DNA of 64,000 nucleotides from Archangium lipolyticum (GCF_024623785.1 NZ_JANKBZ010000015.1:1-64000), one strand, 5' to 3'. Numbered from the stretch's first letter, positions 44,304 through 53,655 are shown. A program made the numbers and translations. The notes: a model not told the origin generated them from the sequence alone.

Positions 44304-47237
44304 ATGACCACCACACCGGCTCCCGCTGTGTCGGGCCAGGACACGCCCCGGCTGCTCCTCGCGCTGGGCGAGGGCGAGGCCACCCAGGTGCTGGAGGTGC
44401 TGCGGCGCGCGAACGTGGAGGTCTCCTCCGAGCGCGTGTCCTCCGCTGAGCAGCTGAAGGCGTCGCTCGAGAAACCGTGGGACGTCATCCTCTGCGCCGC
44501 GGAGGCGCCGGGGCTCGGCTTGCGCGAGGTGGCGCCGCTGCTGCGCGAGAAGGCCCCCGGGCGCCCCTTCATCGTCCTCTCCTCCCGCTTCGACGAGGAG
44601 GAGATGCGCGCAGCCATGGAGGAGGCCGGTGCCAGCAGCTACCTCCAGATGGATCGGCTGCCCATGCTGGTGCCGGTGGTGCGCCGCGAGCTCGAGCGCA
44701 TCATCGAGCGCCGCCAGCACCAGCAGGCCGAGGAGGAGCAGCAGCACTCGCGCTGGCTGCTGGAGAAGATCGTCGACAACCTCCCCTTCGTCCTCTTCGC
44801 CAAGGACGCCGGGGAGCGCAAGCTCCGGGTCGTCAACAAGACGCTGGCGGACATGTTCCAGATGTCCAAGGAGTGGCTGATCGGCAAGACGGACCGGGAC
44901 TACATGCCCCCGGAGATCGCCGAGTCCTTCATCGCCATCGACACGGAGATCATCACCACCAAGAAGATGAAGGTCTTCGAGGAGGTGGCCCGGGTGGGCA
45001 CCGAGGACCGCATCTTCGCCACCCGCAAGCTGCCGCTGCTGGATGACAACGGAGAGGCCCTCTACGTGCTGGGCATCACCGACGACGTCACCGAGCGCAA
45101 GGTGGCCGAGGAGAACCTGCGCAAGTCCCAGGCCGAGCTGCAGGAGGCCAACAAGCGCCTGGCGGAGAACCTGGAGGAGCTCAAGCGCAGCCGCGCCGTG
45201 TCCGCGCGCACCCTGGCCAGCTACCAGCAGCGCGCCCTGCAGATGGAGATCATCCGTCAGCAGAACGAGGACCTGGACCGGCTGGCCACGGAGCTGGCCA
45301 TCGCCAAGCGCAACGAGGAGGAGCGCGCGCGCGAGGCCGAGTCCTCCGCCCGCCTCAAGAGCGAGTTCCTCGCCAACTTCAGCCATGAAATCCGCACGCC
45401 GCTCAACGGCATCATCGGCTACTGCGACCTGCTGGCGCGCGAGGAGGGCAGCCGCCTGACGGCCCACGGCCGGCGCGACCTCAACGTGGTGAAGAAGAAC
45501 GCGCAGACGCTGCTGGCCCTCATCAACGACATCCTCGACCTGTCGAAGATCGAAGCGGGCCGCGCGGAGATCGTCGTCGAGCGCGTGGACATGCAGGAGC
45601 TGGGCGAGGACTGCACCTCCACCGTGAAGGAGTACCTCAAGGGCAAGGACGTCGAGCTCACCCTGCACATCGACGAGCGGGTGCAGTACGTGCGCACGGA
45701 CGCGCTGAAGCTGCGGCAAATCCTGCTCAACCTGCTGTCCAACGCGGCCAAGTTCACCGAGTCCGGCGAGGTGTCGCTCAGCGTGCGCGCGGAGGGCAAC
45801 GAGGCCGTCTTCACCGTGGAGGACACGGGCATCGGCATTCCGCCGGACCAGCTGCCCTTCATCTTCGAGAAGTTCCGCCAGGTGGACGGCTCCACCACGC
45901 GCAAGGTGGGCGGCACCGGGCTGGGGCTGGCCATCGTCCGGGAGCTGAGCAAGCTGCTGGGCGGCAACGTGTCCGTGCAGAGCACCCTGGGCCGCGGCAC
46001 CACCTTCACCGTGCGGCTGGCCGGCATCCTCGAGGGCGAGTCCCTGGGTGGCTCGCGCGAGCTGGACAGGCCCGTGGCCGTGCAGGACGTGGCCGCCTCG
46101 CTCGTGGCCGTGGCCCAGGGCGGCACCGTGCTCGTGGTGGATGACGACGTGCTCGTGCAGCAGCTCATCGCCGGGCAGCTCACCCCCGCCGGCTTCGAGG
46201 TGGTGACGGCCTCCGATGGCCTGGACGCGCTCAAGAAGGCCCGCGAGCTGCGCCCCCAGGCCATCGTCCTGGACATCTACCTGCCCCGCCTGGACGGCTG
46301 GAGCGTGCTGTCCACCCTCAAGAGCGAGCCGGACCTGGCCCGCATCCCCGTCATCATCATCTCCGTGGAGGAGCAGCGCGCGCGCGGCTTCTCCCTGGGC
46401 GCCTGCGAGTACCTCGTCAAGCCCATCGAGCCCGAGCACCTGGTGGACGTGGTGCGCCGCAGCATCGGCACCACCACCGGCGTGGGCGAGGTGCTGGTGG
46501 TGGACGACGACGCCTCCACCCGCGAGCTCGTCAGCCGCTCCCTGCGCCGCGCCGGCTTCTCCACCACCGAGGCCCACAGCGGCGAGGACGCCCTCCTCAA
46601 GGCGCGCGTCTCCCCGCCCACCCTCGTGGTGCTCGACTTGATGATGCCCAACCTGGACGGCTTCGAGGTGCTGCGCCGCCTGCGCGCCGAGAAGCTCAAC
46701 GTCCCGGTCGTCGTCCTCACCGGCAAGACGCTCTCGGGCGAGGAGCAATCCGTCCTACGCGACGGCTTCGCCGGCTTCGTCCAGAAGGGCGGCCACGCGC
46801 TCGAGGACGTCATCGGCCAGGCCAAGGGCCTGCTCCTCAAGCAGAGCGCCCAGCGCGCCGGCCGGCTGCCGCGCATCCTCTACGTCGAGGACAACCCGCA
46901 GAACCGCGACATCGTCCGGCGCTACCTCGGCGGTCAGTACGAGGTGCTGGAGGCCGAGGACGGGGAGCTGGGCGTGGAGCGCGCCACCCGTGACGCGCCG
47001 GACCTCATCCTGATGGACCTGTCCCTGCCGCGCGTGGACGGCTGGGAGGCCACCCGCCGCCTGCGCCAGCTGCCCGCCGCGGCCTCCATCCCCGTCATCG
47101 CCGTCACCGCCCACGCCGGGCGCGAGTACCAGGAGAAGGCCACGGCCGCCGGCTGCAACGCCTACCTCACCAAACCCCTGGACCGCGACCAACTGCTCGA
47201 TACCATCCGCAAGTATCTCGGGAGAAACCATGCCTGA
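44304..47237 (+). CDS. Hybrid histidine kinase with three receiver domains
   Basis: This is a 977-residue cytosolic protein. Its domains are a receiver-like unit at about 12-125 (phospho site not conserved: VILCAAEAPG); a PAS domain at about 150-270; a coiled coil at about 275-350; HisKA with NFSHEIRTPLNG (H361); an ATPase domain with LLNLLSNAAKF, DTGIGIP and GTGLGLAIV; and three receivers starting near 607, 728 and 855 (phospho sites in VLDIYLP, VLDLMMP, LMDLSLP). The single kinase core can feed several internal receivers or the next gene's product, whose start overlaps this gene by 8 bp. Sensing probably comes from the FIST protein just upstream and the PAS domain. Confidence 0.95.
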   Translation: MTTTPAPAVSGQDTPRLLLALGEGEATQVLEVLRRANVEVSSERVSSAEQLKASLEKPWDVILCAAEAPGLGLREVAPLLREKAPGRPFIVLSSRFDEEEMRAAMEEAGASSYLQMDRLPMLVPVVRRELERIIERRQHQQAEEEQQHSRWLLEKIVDNLPFVLFAKDAGERKLRVVNKTLADMFQMSKEWLIGKTDRDYMPPEIAESFIAIDTEIITTKKMKVFEEVARVGTEDRIFATRKLPLLDDNGEALYVLGITDDVTERKVAEENLRKSQAELQEANKRLAENLEELKRSRAVSARTLASYQQRALQMEIIRQQNEDLDRLATELAIAKRNEEERAREAESSARLKSEFLANFSHEIRTPLNGIIGYCDLLAREEGSRLTAHGRRDLNVVKKNAQTLLALINDILDLSKIEAGRAEIVVERVDMQELGEDCTSTVKEYLKGKDVELTLHIDERVQYVRTDALKLRQILLNLLSNAAKFTESGEVSLSVRAEGNEAVFTVEDTGIGIPPDQLPFIFEKFRQVDGSTTRKVGGTGLGLAIVRELSKLLGGNVSVQSTLGRGTTFTVRLAGILEGESLGGSRELDRPVAVQDVAASLVAVAQGGTVLVVDDDVLVQQLIAGQLTPAGFEVVTASDGLDALKKARELRPQAIVLDIYLPRLDGWSVLSTLKSEPDLARIPVIIISVEEQRARGFSLGACEYLVKPIEPEHLVDVVRRSIGTTTGVGEVLVVDDDASTRELVSRSLRRAGFSTTEAHSGEDALLKARVSPPTLVVLDLMMPNLDGFEVLRRLRAEKLNVPVVVLTGKTLSGEEQSVLRDGFAGFVQKGGHALEDVIGQAKGLLLKQSAQRAGRLPRILYVEDNPQNRDIVRRYLGGQYEVLEAEDGELGVERATRDAPDLILMDLSLPRVDGWEATRRLRQLPAAASIPVIAVTAHAGREYQEKATAAGCNAYLTKPLDRDQLLDTIRKYLGRNHA

Positions 47238-47637
47238 CGTCGCGGCCCCCAAGGTCCGCATCCTCGTGGTGGACGATGATCCGGATCAGCTGGATCTCGT
47301 CCGCCGCACCTTGAGCTCGCACGGCGGCTTCGAGGTCCAGACGCACAACTCCGCCCTGGGCGTGTCCAACCTGGTGCGCAACGGAGAGCCGGATCTCGTG
47401 CTGCTGGACGTGAACTTCCCCGCCCTCAAGGGCGACCAGGTCGTCAGCCTGGCCCGCCGCTATGCGCCGCAGAGCACGAAGTTCATCCTCTACTCGGCCT
47501 CGGACGAGTCCCGGCTGCGCGCCCTGGCCCTGGCCTCGGGCGCGGACGGCTACCTCTCCAAGAGTGTCCAGGGTGCCGAGCTCATCCAGAAGCTCACCGC
47601 CTTCCGCAAGAAGCAGGGCGGCACGCTGCTCGTCTGA
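47230..47637 (+). CDS. Stand-alone receiver (response regulator)
   Basis: This 135-residue single receiver has acidic pocket VVDDDPD near 13-19, phospho-Asp in LVLLDVNFP, and the switch Ser and Lys in LYSASDESR and YLSKSV. No output domain is present, so it acts by protein contact, like CheY or Spo0F. It overlaps the hybrid kinase gene by 8 bp. It closely resembles the product at 62673 (both have HNSALGVSNLVRN- or HRSSLGVSNLVRN-type stretches and ASGADGY[LI]SKSVQG), so the two are paralogues paired with different kinases. Confidence 0.93.
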   Translation: MPDVAAPKVRILVVDDDPDQLDLVRRTLSSHGGFEVQTHNSALGVSNLVRNGEPDLVLLDVNFPALKGDQVVSLARRYAPQSTKFILYSASDESRLRALALASGADGYLSKSVQGAELIQKLTAFRKKQGGTLLV

Positions 47638-47645
47638 AACTGGGA

Positions 47646-47675
47646 CCGGGGCAGAGTGGGACGACCCTGCCCCGG
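47646..47675 (+). terminator. Hairpin terminator candidate after the signalling operon
   Basis: Perfect 9-bp arms CCGGGGCAG and CTGCCCCGG with a 12-base loop begin 8 bp after the receiver stop. There is no T run. Confidence 0.5.
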
Positions 47676-47855
47676 CCCGGGGGGACATTGGGACAACGAG
47701 CCGTGGAGCGGATGCCGGAGGGAAAGGCAACCACCTCCGCGGCCCGGGCACTTTTCAGAGGGAGTCGACGTGCCCGGTTCTAATGATGGGACCGGACACG
47801 CCCCCGCGAAATCGCACCGCGGTACACATCCTCCCGTACAGGGTGTCCACCCAGG

Positions 47856-48587
47856 CTACGCGTGCTGCGCGTCCGCGGGGCGGGCGAGCCCCAACTGGCA
47901 GGCAAGCATCGCCATCTCCACGCGGCTCTGCACCCCCAGCTTGCGGTAGAGGTTGGAGACGTGCGCCTTCACCGTGCGCTCGGTGATGCCCAGCCGGGCG
48001 GAGATCTGCAGGTTGTCCGTGCCGGCCGCCACCAGCGTGAGCACCTCGCGCTCGCGCTCGGTGATGCGCCCGAGCAGCGACGCACGCTCGTCCCGCGCGG
48101 GAGACGGGGCCGCCGCTGGAACCATGAACTCCGGCGGCACGAGCCACTCTCCACGCGCCACCTGCTCGACGGCGGCGACCACTTCCTCGCAGCTCACGTT
48201 GAGCTTGCTCAGGTAGCCAGCCGCTCCCACCTGGAAGCAGCGCTCCACCAGCGGCATGTCCCGGAAGCCCGAGAGAACGAGCGAGCGCATGTTCGGGTAC
48301 AGCTCACGTAGCTTCTCGAGCACCTCCAGGCCGTTGCCTACCACCTCGGTGTCCGAGCGCTCGAGCCGGAGATCCACGACCGCCACGTCCGGCGCCCGCT
48401 GCTGTAGCTGCGCCAGGAAGCCTTCCGCGTCCGCGCCCTGCGCGACCACTTCCATCCCGGAGCTCTCGAAGAGAGCGATCAAGCTCTCCCGGAAGACACG
48501 CTGATCCTCCAGGATTCCCACTCGAATGCGTTCTTCTGGCACGAGGATCTCCCTTTCCACGGACATCCCACCCGCACGCTCATGCAT
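47856..48587 (-). CDS. NarL/LuxR-family response regulator
   Basis: The product has 243 residues: a receiver at the N-terminus (VGILEDQRVFRESL; phospho-Asp in VAVVDLRLE; Lys in AAGYLSKLN), a linker rich in Ala/Pro/Ser, then a LuxR-type helix-turn-helix (ITEREREVLTLVAAGTDN, then LGITERTVKAHVSNLYRKLG). It should bind DNA as a phospho-dimer. The gene is convergent with the FIST/hybrid-kinase operon and has no kinase of its own next to it, so that kinase is a possible partner. The start may be ATG 48587 or ATG 48566; neither has a strong ribosome site. Confidence 0.93.
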   Translation of the reverse strand: MHERAGGMSVEREILVPEERIRVGILEDQRVFRESLIALFESSGMEVVAQGADAEGFLAQLQQRAPDVAVVDLRLERSDTEVVGNGLEVLEKLRELYPNMRSLVLSGFRDMPLVERCFQVGAAGYLSKLNVSCEEVVAAVEQVARGEWLVPPEFMVPAAAPSPARDERASLLGRITEREREVLTLVAAGTDNLQISARLGITERTVKAHVSNLYRKLGVQSRVEMAMLACQLGLARPADAQHA

Positions 48588-48725
48588 GACCAGCGGAGTC
48601 TAGGCGTGCAATGGGAAGAGAGCGTTTCCGTGAGCCGGTAGTGTCCGCCAGGCGGCAGTGCAACCGCCTCCGAGCAACACTCCAGGCAGGGAAGCGGGTG
48701 GAGTCCACAAGGAGAGCGAGCAGGC

Positions 48726-49022
48726 TCATACCGGGAGCGCGGTGGGCAGGCAGAGGGACACCCGCACACGGCCGATCTGCTCCACCCGCACCTGGCGCCT
48801 GTCGGGCAGCAGGTGGAGACGGACACAACAACCCGCGACATAGGTCCGCAGACCATCCCCATCACGTTGGGCGAGCTCCGTCCAACGTGGATCCATGGGG
48901 GGCAGGTACTCGGCCACCTCGGCGATGCGTTGGAGGTGGGCCTGGAGGGAGACGCGCACGGGAGAAGGAAGCTCTTCCAGCAGCGGGGTCAGTGGCTTGT
49001 CGATTCGGATGGTGAAAGGCAT
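48726..49022 (-). CDS. Small hypothetical protein (98 aa), RelE/ParE-like outline
   Basis: A helical first half (LLEELPSPVRVSLQAHLQRIAEVAEYL) is followed by three predicted strands (RTYVAGCCVRLHLLPDRR, VRVEQIGRVRVSLCL). This helix-then-sheet order and size recall RelE/ParE-fold toxins, but no partner antitoxin gene is adjacent and catalytic residues cannot be checked by eye. The ATG at 49022 is preceded by a GAAGG site. It is divergent from the rhomboid gene. Function not assigned. Confidence 0.5.
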   Translation of the reverse strand: MPFTIRIDKPLTPLLEELPSPVRVSLQAHLQRIAEVAEYLPPMDPRWTELAQRDGDGLRTYVAGCCVRLHLLPDRRQVRVEQIGRVRVSLCLPTALPV

Positions 49023-49233
49023 TTGCCTTCACTGTCGGCAGCAGAACCCTGGAAGGGAATTGTACCCGTGGACAGCGCCCCCGGCCCCGTCAGCCCCATC
49101 GCATCCGACTGGCTGGGCTACGGCCATCCGCCGCGCGCGTGGGAACCCGTGAGGTTGACCGCGTGAGTAGTATCGCGAAGGTGTCCGCAGAGGTAGAGTC
49201 CACCGGGACACGACCTCCCGCGAGCTCCATCCC

Positions 49234-50580
49234 ATGTTTCCTCCGACGCCTTCCTTTGACCGACACGCCTCCGCGCCGCCGCGGTACGTGCGGCTGCTGC
49301 TCGACGCGCTCACGCCCCGGCGGTTTCCCTTCGCCTGCCTGACGCTGATCGCCGTCAACCTCCTCGTCTTCTCCATCGCGCGGATGTGCGGTGACGTGGA
49401 GTCCTACGTCACGCTGAAGCGGATGGGGGCGGGGCTCAGCCCGGCCGCGCTCGGCCCCGAGCCCTGGCGCCTGCTGAGCGCGGGCTACCTGCACCTGGGG
49501 TGGCGGCACCTGCTGGTCAACCTCACCTCGCTGCTGCTGTGCGGCATGTACCTGGAGGGGCTGCTCGGCCCCTGGCGCCTGCTGTTGCTGTACACGCTGT
49601 CCATCCTGGTCTCCAACGCCCTGATGATGGGCTTCTACCCGGAGGTGCTGGCGATGGGCGCCTCCGGCGGCATCTGCGGACTGTTGGGAGCGCTGCTGGT
49701 CCTCTGCTTCCGCCCGGGCCGGCAGGTGTGGTGGTGGCACTGGCGCTACCGGCTCGCGCCGGCCGCGAGCTGCATGGGCCTCGTGGTCTCCACCATCTAC
49801 GGCGCCTGCGAGTGCGGACAGCCGGGCAGCAACTTCGCGCATCTGGTGGGAGGCGCCGTGGGGGCGGTGCTCGCGGTCTCGGGCGTGTTGACGTGGGAGC
49901 TGATGTCGCCGTCCTTCGATGAACCGAGGCGCGTGTATGAGGGCGCACTCATCGCGGTGTGGCTGACCGTGGCCTGCCTCGCGCTGGGCATCATGACGGG
50001 ACGCCCCTGGGAGCTGTGGAAGAGGCAGCCGCTGGTGCGCCTGCAGGTGCCTGGAACGCCCGTCTCCCTCGCCGTGCCCTCCGGGGCCACGGCCCATATC
50101 TCCACCGAGCGCCCCGAGGAGGACGACTCCTGGGTGAGGCTCACGATCGGCGAGACGCTGACGGACCTGGTGGTGGTGGAGGTGACCGTCGAGCGGCTGG
50201 AAGAGGAGGTGCTCGAGGAGGATGTGGGGGAAGTGACACGGCAGCTGCGCAAGGAGCTCTACAAGGAAGCGGACGAGACACGGGGGGAGTTCGAGAGGCT
50301 GTGGGTGCGGCCGATGACGAGCAGGCTGTACACGAGGCCCGTGGTGTACTCGGCGAGCTACTGGAAGGAGCTGTACTGGATACAGCGGTGGGTGATGCTG
50401 CGGGGAGAGTGGCGCATCGAGTTGGTGACGGTGCGGGCGCCCGGGATGCCCGAGAACTGGGAGGAGGTGGAGAACGACGTGGCCCTGAGCCTGGTGGTGC
50501 AGGAGCCGGGCGCGCCGCGCTGGGACACGTGCGGGGCGTGGAACACGCTCGGAGGCGGAGTGTGCCCTCGCGGGCCGTGA
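49234..50580 (+). CDS. Rhomboid-family intramembrane serine protease with large C-terminal domain
   Basis: The product has 448 residues. The rhomboid core spans about 30-240 with six or seven hydrophobic helices; the HxxxN motif H92-LLV-N96, the nucleophile S144 in GASGGICG and the partner H203 in FAHLVGG are all present, so it should be active. After the membrane part there is an unusual 210-residue soluble, charged region (about 240-448) with Glu-rich helices (VERLEEEVLEEDVGEVTRQL) and several Trp/Tyr, ending in a Cys-containing tail. Most bacterial rhomboids are 200-300 residues, so this extra domain may select substrates. No substrate can be inferred from neighbours. Confidence 0.92.
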   Translation: MFPPTPSFDRHASAPPRYVRLLLDALTPRRFPFACLTLIAVNLLVFSIARMCGDVESYVTLKRMGAGLSPAALGPEPWRLLSAGYLHLGWRHLLVNLTSLLLCGMYLEGLLGPWRLLLLYTLSILVSNALMMGFYPEVLAMGASGGICGLLGALLVLCFRPGRQVWWWHWRYRLAPAASCMGLVVSTIYGACECGQPGSNFAHLVGGAVGAVLAVSGVLTWELMSPSFDEPRRVYEGALIAVWLTVACLALGIMTGRPWELWKRQPLVRLQVPGTPVSLAVPSGATAHISTERPEEDDSWVRLTIGETLTDLVVVEVTVERLEEEVLEEDVGEVTRQLRKELYKEADETRGEFERLWVRPMTSRLYTRPVVYSASYWKELYWIQRWVMLRGEWRIELVTVRAPGMPENWEEVENDVALSLVVQEPGAPRWDTCGAWNTLGGGVCPRGP

Positions 50581-50598
50581 TGACGGCGGAAGTCACGC

Positions 50599-51528
50599 CT
50601 ACGGGAACACCACGCCGTGCACGGTGACGGTGCGCGGCCCGTCCGCCTCCGTCAGCACGAGGAGGAAGGTTCCCTGGGACTGAGCCCGCGTGGCCTCCGC
50701 CTCCACCACGACACGGCTCGACTTTCCCGGAGCAAGGGGCTCGCGCGGCCAGACGCCCAGCACGGGCAGCCGCGCGCCCTCCTTGCTCACCAGCTCCGCC
50801 ACCTCGCCCACCGTCCAGGGCTGGGTGCCATCGTTCTTCATCTTCAATTCCACCGCGACCCGAGCCATCGTCTCGGAGCGGTAGCTGTATGCGGTTCGTA
50901 CCAGGAGGGCATCACCCGAGCGCTGGGTGATGTCCTTTTTGAGGTTCCTCACCAAGAGGGTCTTGCCTTCCACGACCAGCCCGGCGTCGAACAGGTCCGT
51001 GAGGCTCTCGCGGCGCCGGGACTCCACCTGGGTACGAGCCAGGTGGGCCTCACACCGCTCGGCTCGCTCACGTTCCTGCCGGGCCTCTTGCTGAAAGGAC
51101 CCGGCGGAACGGGGCCGGCGGGCCACCCGCACCTCCTGCTCGGCCCGGGAGAGACGCGCCACCAGCCGGAAGGTGACGCTCTCTGGCACATGCTCGTCCG
51201 CGAAGCGCACCGTCAGCCACAACGGCCTGTCCAGCGGCACACCCGAGGGCAGGAGCATGACCATTCCGCGCGCCTCGTTCACCGCCACCGCCACCAACCG
51301 CTCGTCCTCCACCGCCACCCCACCTCGCAGTAGAGGTGCGTCGAACACCAGCGAAGTGGAGTGATGGAGACTGATGCCCACCTCGTGCACCTGCCCGGCG
51401 TTGTCCGCCGTCAGCTCGAGGTGACGCGTGCCCCTCGCGCCCGAGTCCCCTGGTACGGGCAGCGCCATGGCGGACATACCGGCGAGGACCGCGAGCAGCA
51501 GGGAGATGGGGGAGAGAGGAGTGGACAT
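50599..51528 (-). CDS. DUF2381-family protein with signal peptide
   Basis: This 309-residue exported protein has a signal peptide ending at SAMA-LP. It has a beta-rich N-terminal half (VHEVGISLHHSTSLVFD, then VDLR-like strands with PLWLTVRFAD), a charged helical middle (QQEARQERERAERCEAHLAR) and a beta-rich end (VAVELKMKNDGTQPW, FLLVLTEADGPRTVTVHGVVFP). This matches DUF2381, a family largely confined to myxobacteria and of unknown function. It lies 63 bp behind a Ser/Thr kinase gene on the same strand, a pairing that suggests it could be the kinase's periplasmic partner. The ATG at 51528 is used; the upstream in-frame ATG at 51564 would spoil the signal peptide. Confidence 0.85.
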   Translation of the reverse strand: MSTPLSPISLLLAVLAGMSAMALPVPGDSGARGTRHLELTADNAGQVHEVGISLHHSTSLVFDAPLLRGGVAVEDERLVAVAVNEARGMVMLLPSGVPLDRPLWLTVRFADEHVPESVTFRLVARLSRAEQEVRVARRPRSAGSFQQEARQERERAERCEAHLARTQVESRRRESLTDLFDAGLVVEGKTLLVRNLKKDITQRSGDALLVRTAYSYRSETMARVAVELKMKNDGTQPWTVGEVAELVSKEGARLPVLGVWPREPLAPGKSSRVVVEAEATRAQSQGTFLLVLTEADGPRTVTVHGVVFP

Positions 51529-51591
51529 GCGCGGGAGAACCTTCGGAGTGATGCAGAATATCACTCACCCCTGACGTTGGCTCCTGCCGGC

Positions 51592-53655
51592 CTATTCGAA
51601 GCGCTCCACCGGAACGAGGCCCACGATTCCCCGGATACGAGCCGTATCCGCATCACCGCCGGGCTCCCTGAACACACCTCGCTTGTCGTCCGTCTGCACG
51701 TCGTAGAACTCCAGGCACACGGGCCAGGTGTGCCCATCCGGCGTATGGGCTTCCGTGAAGCGGCCGTACACGCGCGTCTCCCCGACGAAGAGCACCCCGG
51801 AGAACACGGTGCCGTCGGGCAGCTTTCCCCAATCCTCTCCGCTCAGGCTCAGCGTGGTGCCCGGGCCCGAGCGCACGGTGAACTCGTCGTCCGTGGTCTT
51901 GAGCCCGGGAAGGTCCACGTCCTGTCGGCGGCCGAAGCGCAGACCCAACTCCTTCATGGTCTGCACGGAGCCGGGTGGGCACTCGGCGGGTGGGGGCGCG
52001 GGGCGCACCGAGGAGGAGGTGGTGGGGCCGGGGCAACCCGAGGCGAGAGAGCAGATGAGCAGGGCCGAGCCCGCCCTGGCGGCGGTGGAGCCCGAGCTCT
52101 TCGGCTGCGGAGTGTCGCTCTGGGGAGTGGGAGCCTCGCGGGGTGGAGTCTTCACGCGCCTGTCTTCCTCATGAAGCGTCGCACGTGCGACGGGCGCGGG
52201 GGTTGCGGCCTCGGAGGGCTCCGCGCCGCCGTCACCTTCGGGTGGCTTCCACGGGGGCGCCACTTCCTGACCCAGGCGGAACCAGACCTCCGGCATGGGA
52301 AGCAGCGAGGTCACCGGAGGCGTCACCCGTGGCACCTCCGGAGCCGCTGGAGGATGCGAGCGCCGCGCCAGGAAGAGGGCCACTCCGCCCAGCACCAGCA
52401 CGAGGGCCGCGCCAGCCAGCACCACACGCCAGGGCAGGGCTCGCGGCGCTTCGTGAACGGGCGGAGCTTCCTCCTTGGGAGGGGGCAGCTCCGAGGGGAG
52501 CGCGGCAACGGTGGGCGGAACCGGCGTGGGCGGCTCCTGCTGCATGGGTGGCTCGCCGGGCCCGGGGTGGTGCCGCTCGCGCTCCGTCAGCCGCGGCGAC
52601 AGTGCCTCCGCTTCTTCGTCCTCCAGCTCCACCTCCGCGACAGTGGTGGCGCTGTCCGGGCCCCACGCCTCGCACAGCGGCTCGTCCCACGCGGCGTCCG
52701 CGCCCGCCAGCGCCGCCTCCAGCGCGGCCTCCACCGCCAGGGCGTCCGGGTAGCGCGCCTCGGGTTGCTTCTCCAGCATGCGCTGGCACACCTCGCCCAG
52801 CGCCCGGGGCACGCGCACGTTGCGCGCATGGGGCGGCTCGGGACGGTGGTGCAGGATGGCCTCGCCCAGGGACCGCGCGTCCTCCAGCGAGTCCCCCGTC
52901 TCCTCCACATCGAAGGGGTAGGAGCCCGTGAGCAGCCAGTAGAGCAGCACGCCCAGCGCCCACGTGTCGTCCCGGGCGCTCGCCTCGTAGCGCTGGCTCG
53001 GACGGTGCCGCTGGTGCGCCTCGGCCTCCGGACTCCGGTAGAGCGCGGTGCCCACCAGCAGCGGCCCCGTCACGTGGTGCGCCCCGGGGAAGGTGCCCAC
53101 GCCGAAGTCCACCAGCACCGGCAACCCGTCCGTCTCCCGCACCACCACGTTGGCGCACTTGACGTCCCGGTGCACCACCTGCGCCCGGTGCACCGCCGCC
53201 AGTTGCCGCGCCAGGGCCCGCACCACTCGCGCCACCTGCCGCGCCGAGGGATTGCACTGCCGGGCCCACTCGTGCAGCGCCCGTCCCTCCACGTACTCCA
53301 TGACGAGGTAGACGAAGCGCGGCGCCCTGTCCGGCCACTCGCCGTGCCCGCGCACCGCCACCCAGCCCAGGCGCCGCAGGCGCAGCAGCACCTCCAGCTC
53401 GCGCCAGGCCCACGCCGCCGAGTGGGGCAGGTAGATGAACTTCACCGCGTACGGCCTGCCGCTCGCGCCGCGGGCCCGGAACACGGCGCCCTGGCTGCCG
53501 GTGCCCAGCCTCGCCTCGAGGAGCAGTCCGCCCACCTCGGTGCCGGGCAGGGGCAACTGCGGCTCCACGGGCTCGTTGGCCGCCTGGCGCCACAGCCTGT
53601 GCCGCCGCGCTCTCAGCCACCTGTCATCGGCTCGTCCGGATTCGGTCCCGTTCAT
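51592..53655 (-). CDS. Ser/Thr protein kinase with TM helix and embedded lipoprotein-like segment
   Basis: The product has 687 residues. The kinase domain is at about 44-320 with GTGSQGAVF, K72, HRDVKCAN at 162-169, DFG at 183-185 and PE at 209-210. A Pro-rich linker leads to a TM helix at about 410-430. A second hydrophobic stretch at about 524-541 (ARAGSALLICSLASGC) looks like a lipoprotein signal buried mid-chain. The last 130 residues form a beta-rich domain (KTTDDEFTVRSGPG, GVLFVGETRVYGRF, ARIRGIVGLVPVERF). This suggests an old fusion of a kinase with an envelope lipoprotein. The ATG at 53655 follows a GAGGTT site. DUF2381 is encoded 63 bp downstream. Confidence 0.9.
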   Translation of the reverse strand: MNGTESGRADDRWLRARRHRLWRQAANEPVEPQLPLPGTEVGGLLLEARLGTGSQGAVFRARGASGRPYAVKFIYLPHSAAWAWRELEVLLRLRRLGWVAVRGHGEWPDRAPRFVYLVMEYVEGRALHEWARQCNPSARQVARVVRALARQLAAVHRAQVVHRDVKCANVVVRETDGLPVLVDFGVGTFPGAHHVTGPLLVGTALYRSPEAEAHQRHRPSQRYEASARDDTWALGVLLYWLLTGSYPFDVEETGDSLEDARSLGEAILHHRPEPPHARNVRVPRALGEVCQRMLEKQPEARYPDALAVEAALEAALAGADAAWDEPLCEAWGPDSATTVAEVELEDEEAEALSPRLTERERHHPGPGEPPMQQEPPTPVPPTVAALPSELPPPKEEAPPVHEAPRALPWRVVLAGAALVLVLGGVALFLARRSHPPAAPEVPRVTPPVTSLLPMPEVWFRLGQEVAPPWKPPEGDGGAEPSEAATPAPVARATLHEEDRRVKTPPREAPTPQSDTPQPKSSGSTAARAGSALLICSLASGCPGPTTSSSVRPAPPPAECPPGSVQTMKELGLRFGRRQDVDLPGLKTTDDEFTVRSGPGTTLSLSGEDWGKLPDGTVFSGVLFVGETRVYGRFTEAHTPDGHTWPVCLEFYDVQTDDKRGVFREPGGDADTARIRGIVGLVPVERFE

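Noticed and set aside
41067-46748. A very long open frame on the minus strand opposite the cytochrome, FIST and hybrid-kinase genes
   Set aside because: It is the shadow of three well-supported genes: its composition is low-complexity Arg/Gly/His/Leu-rich, no domain is visible, and extreme GC at third positions keeps stops rare in that frame.
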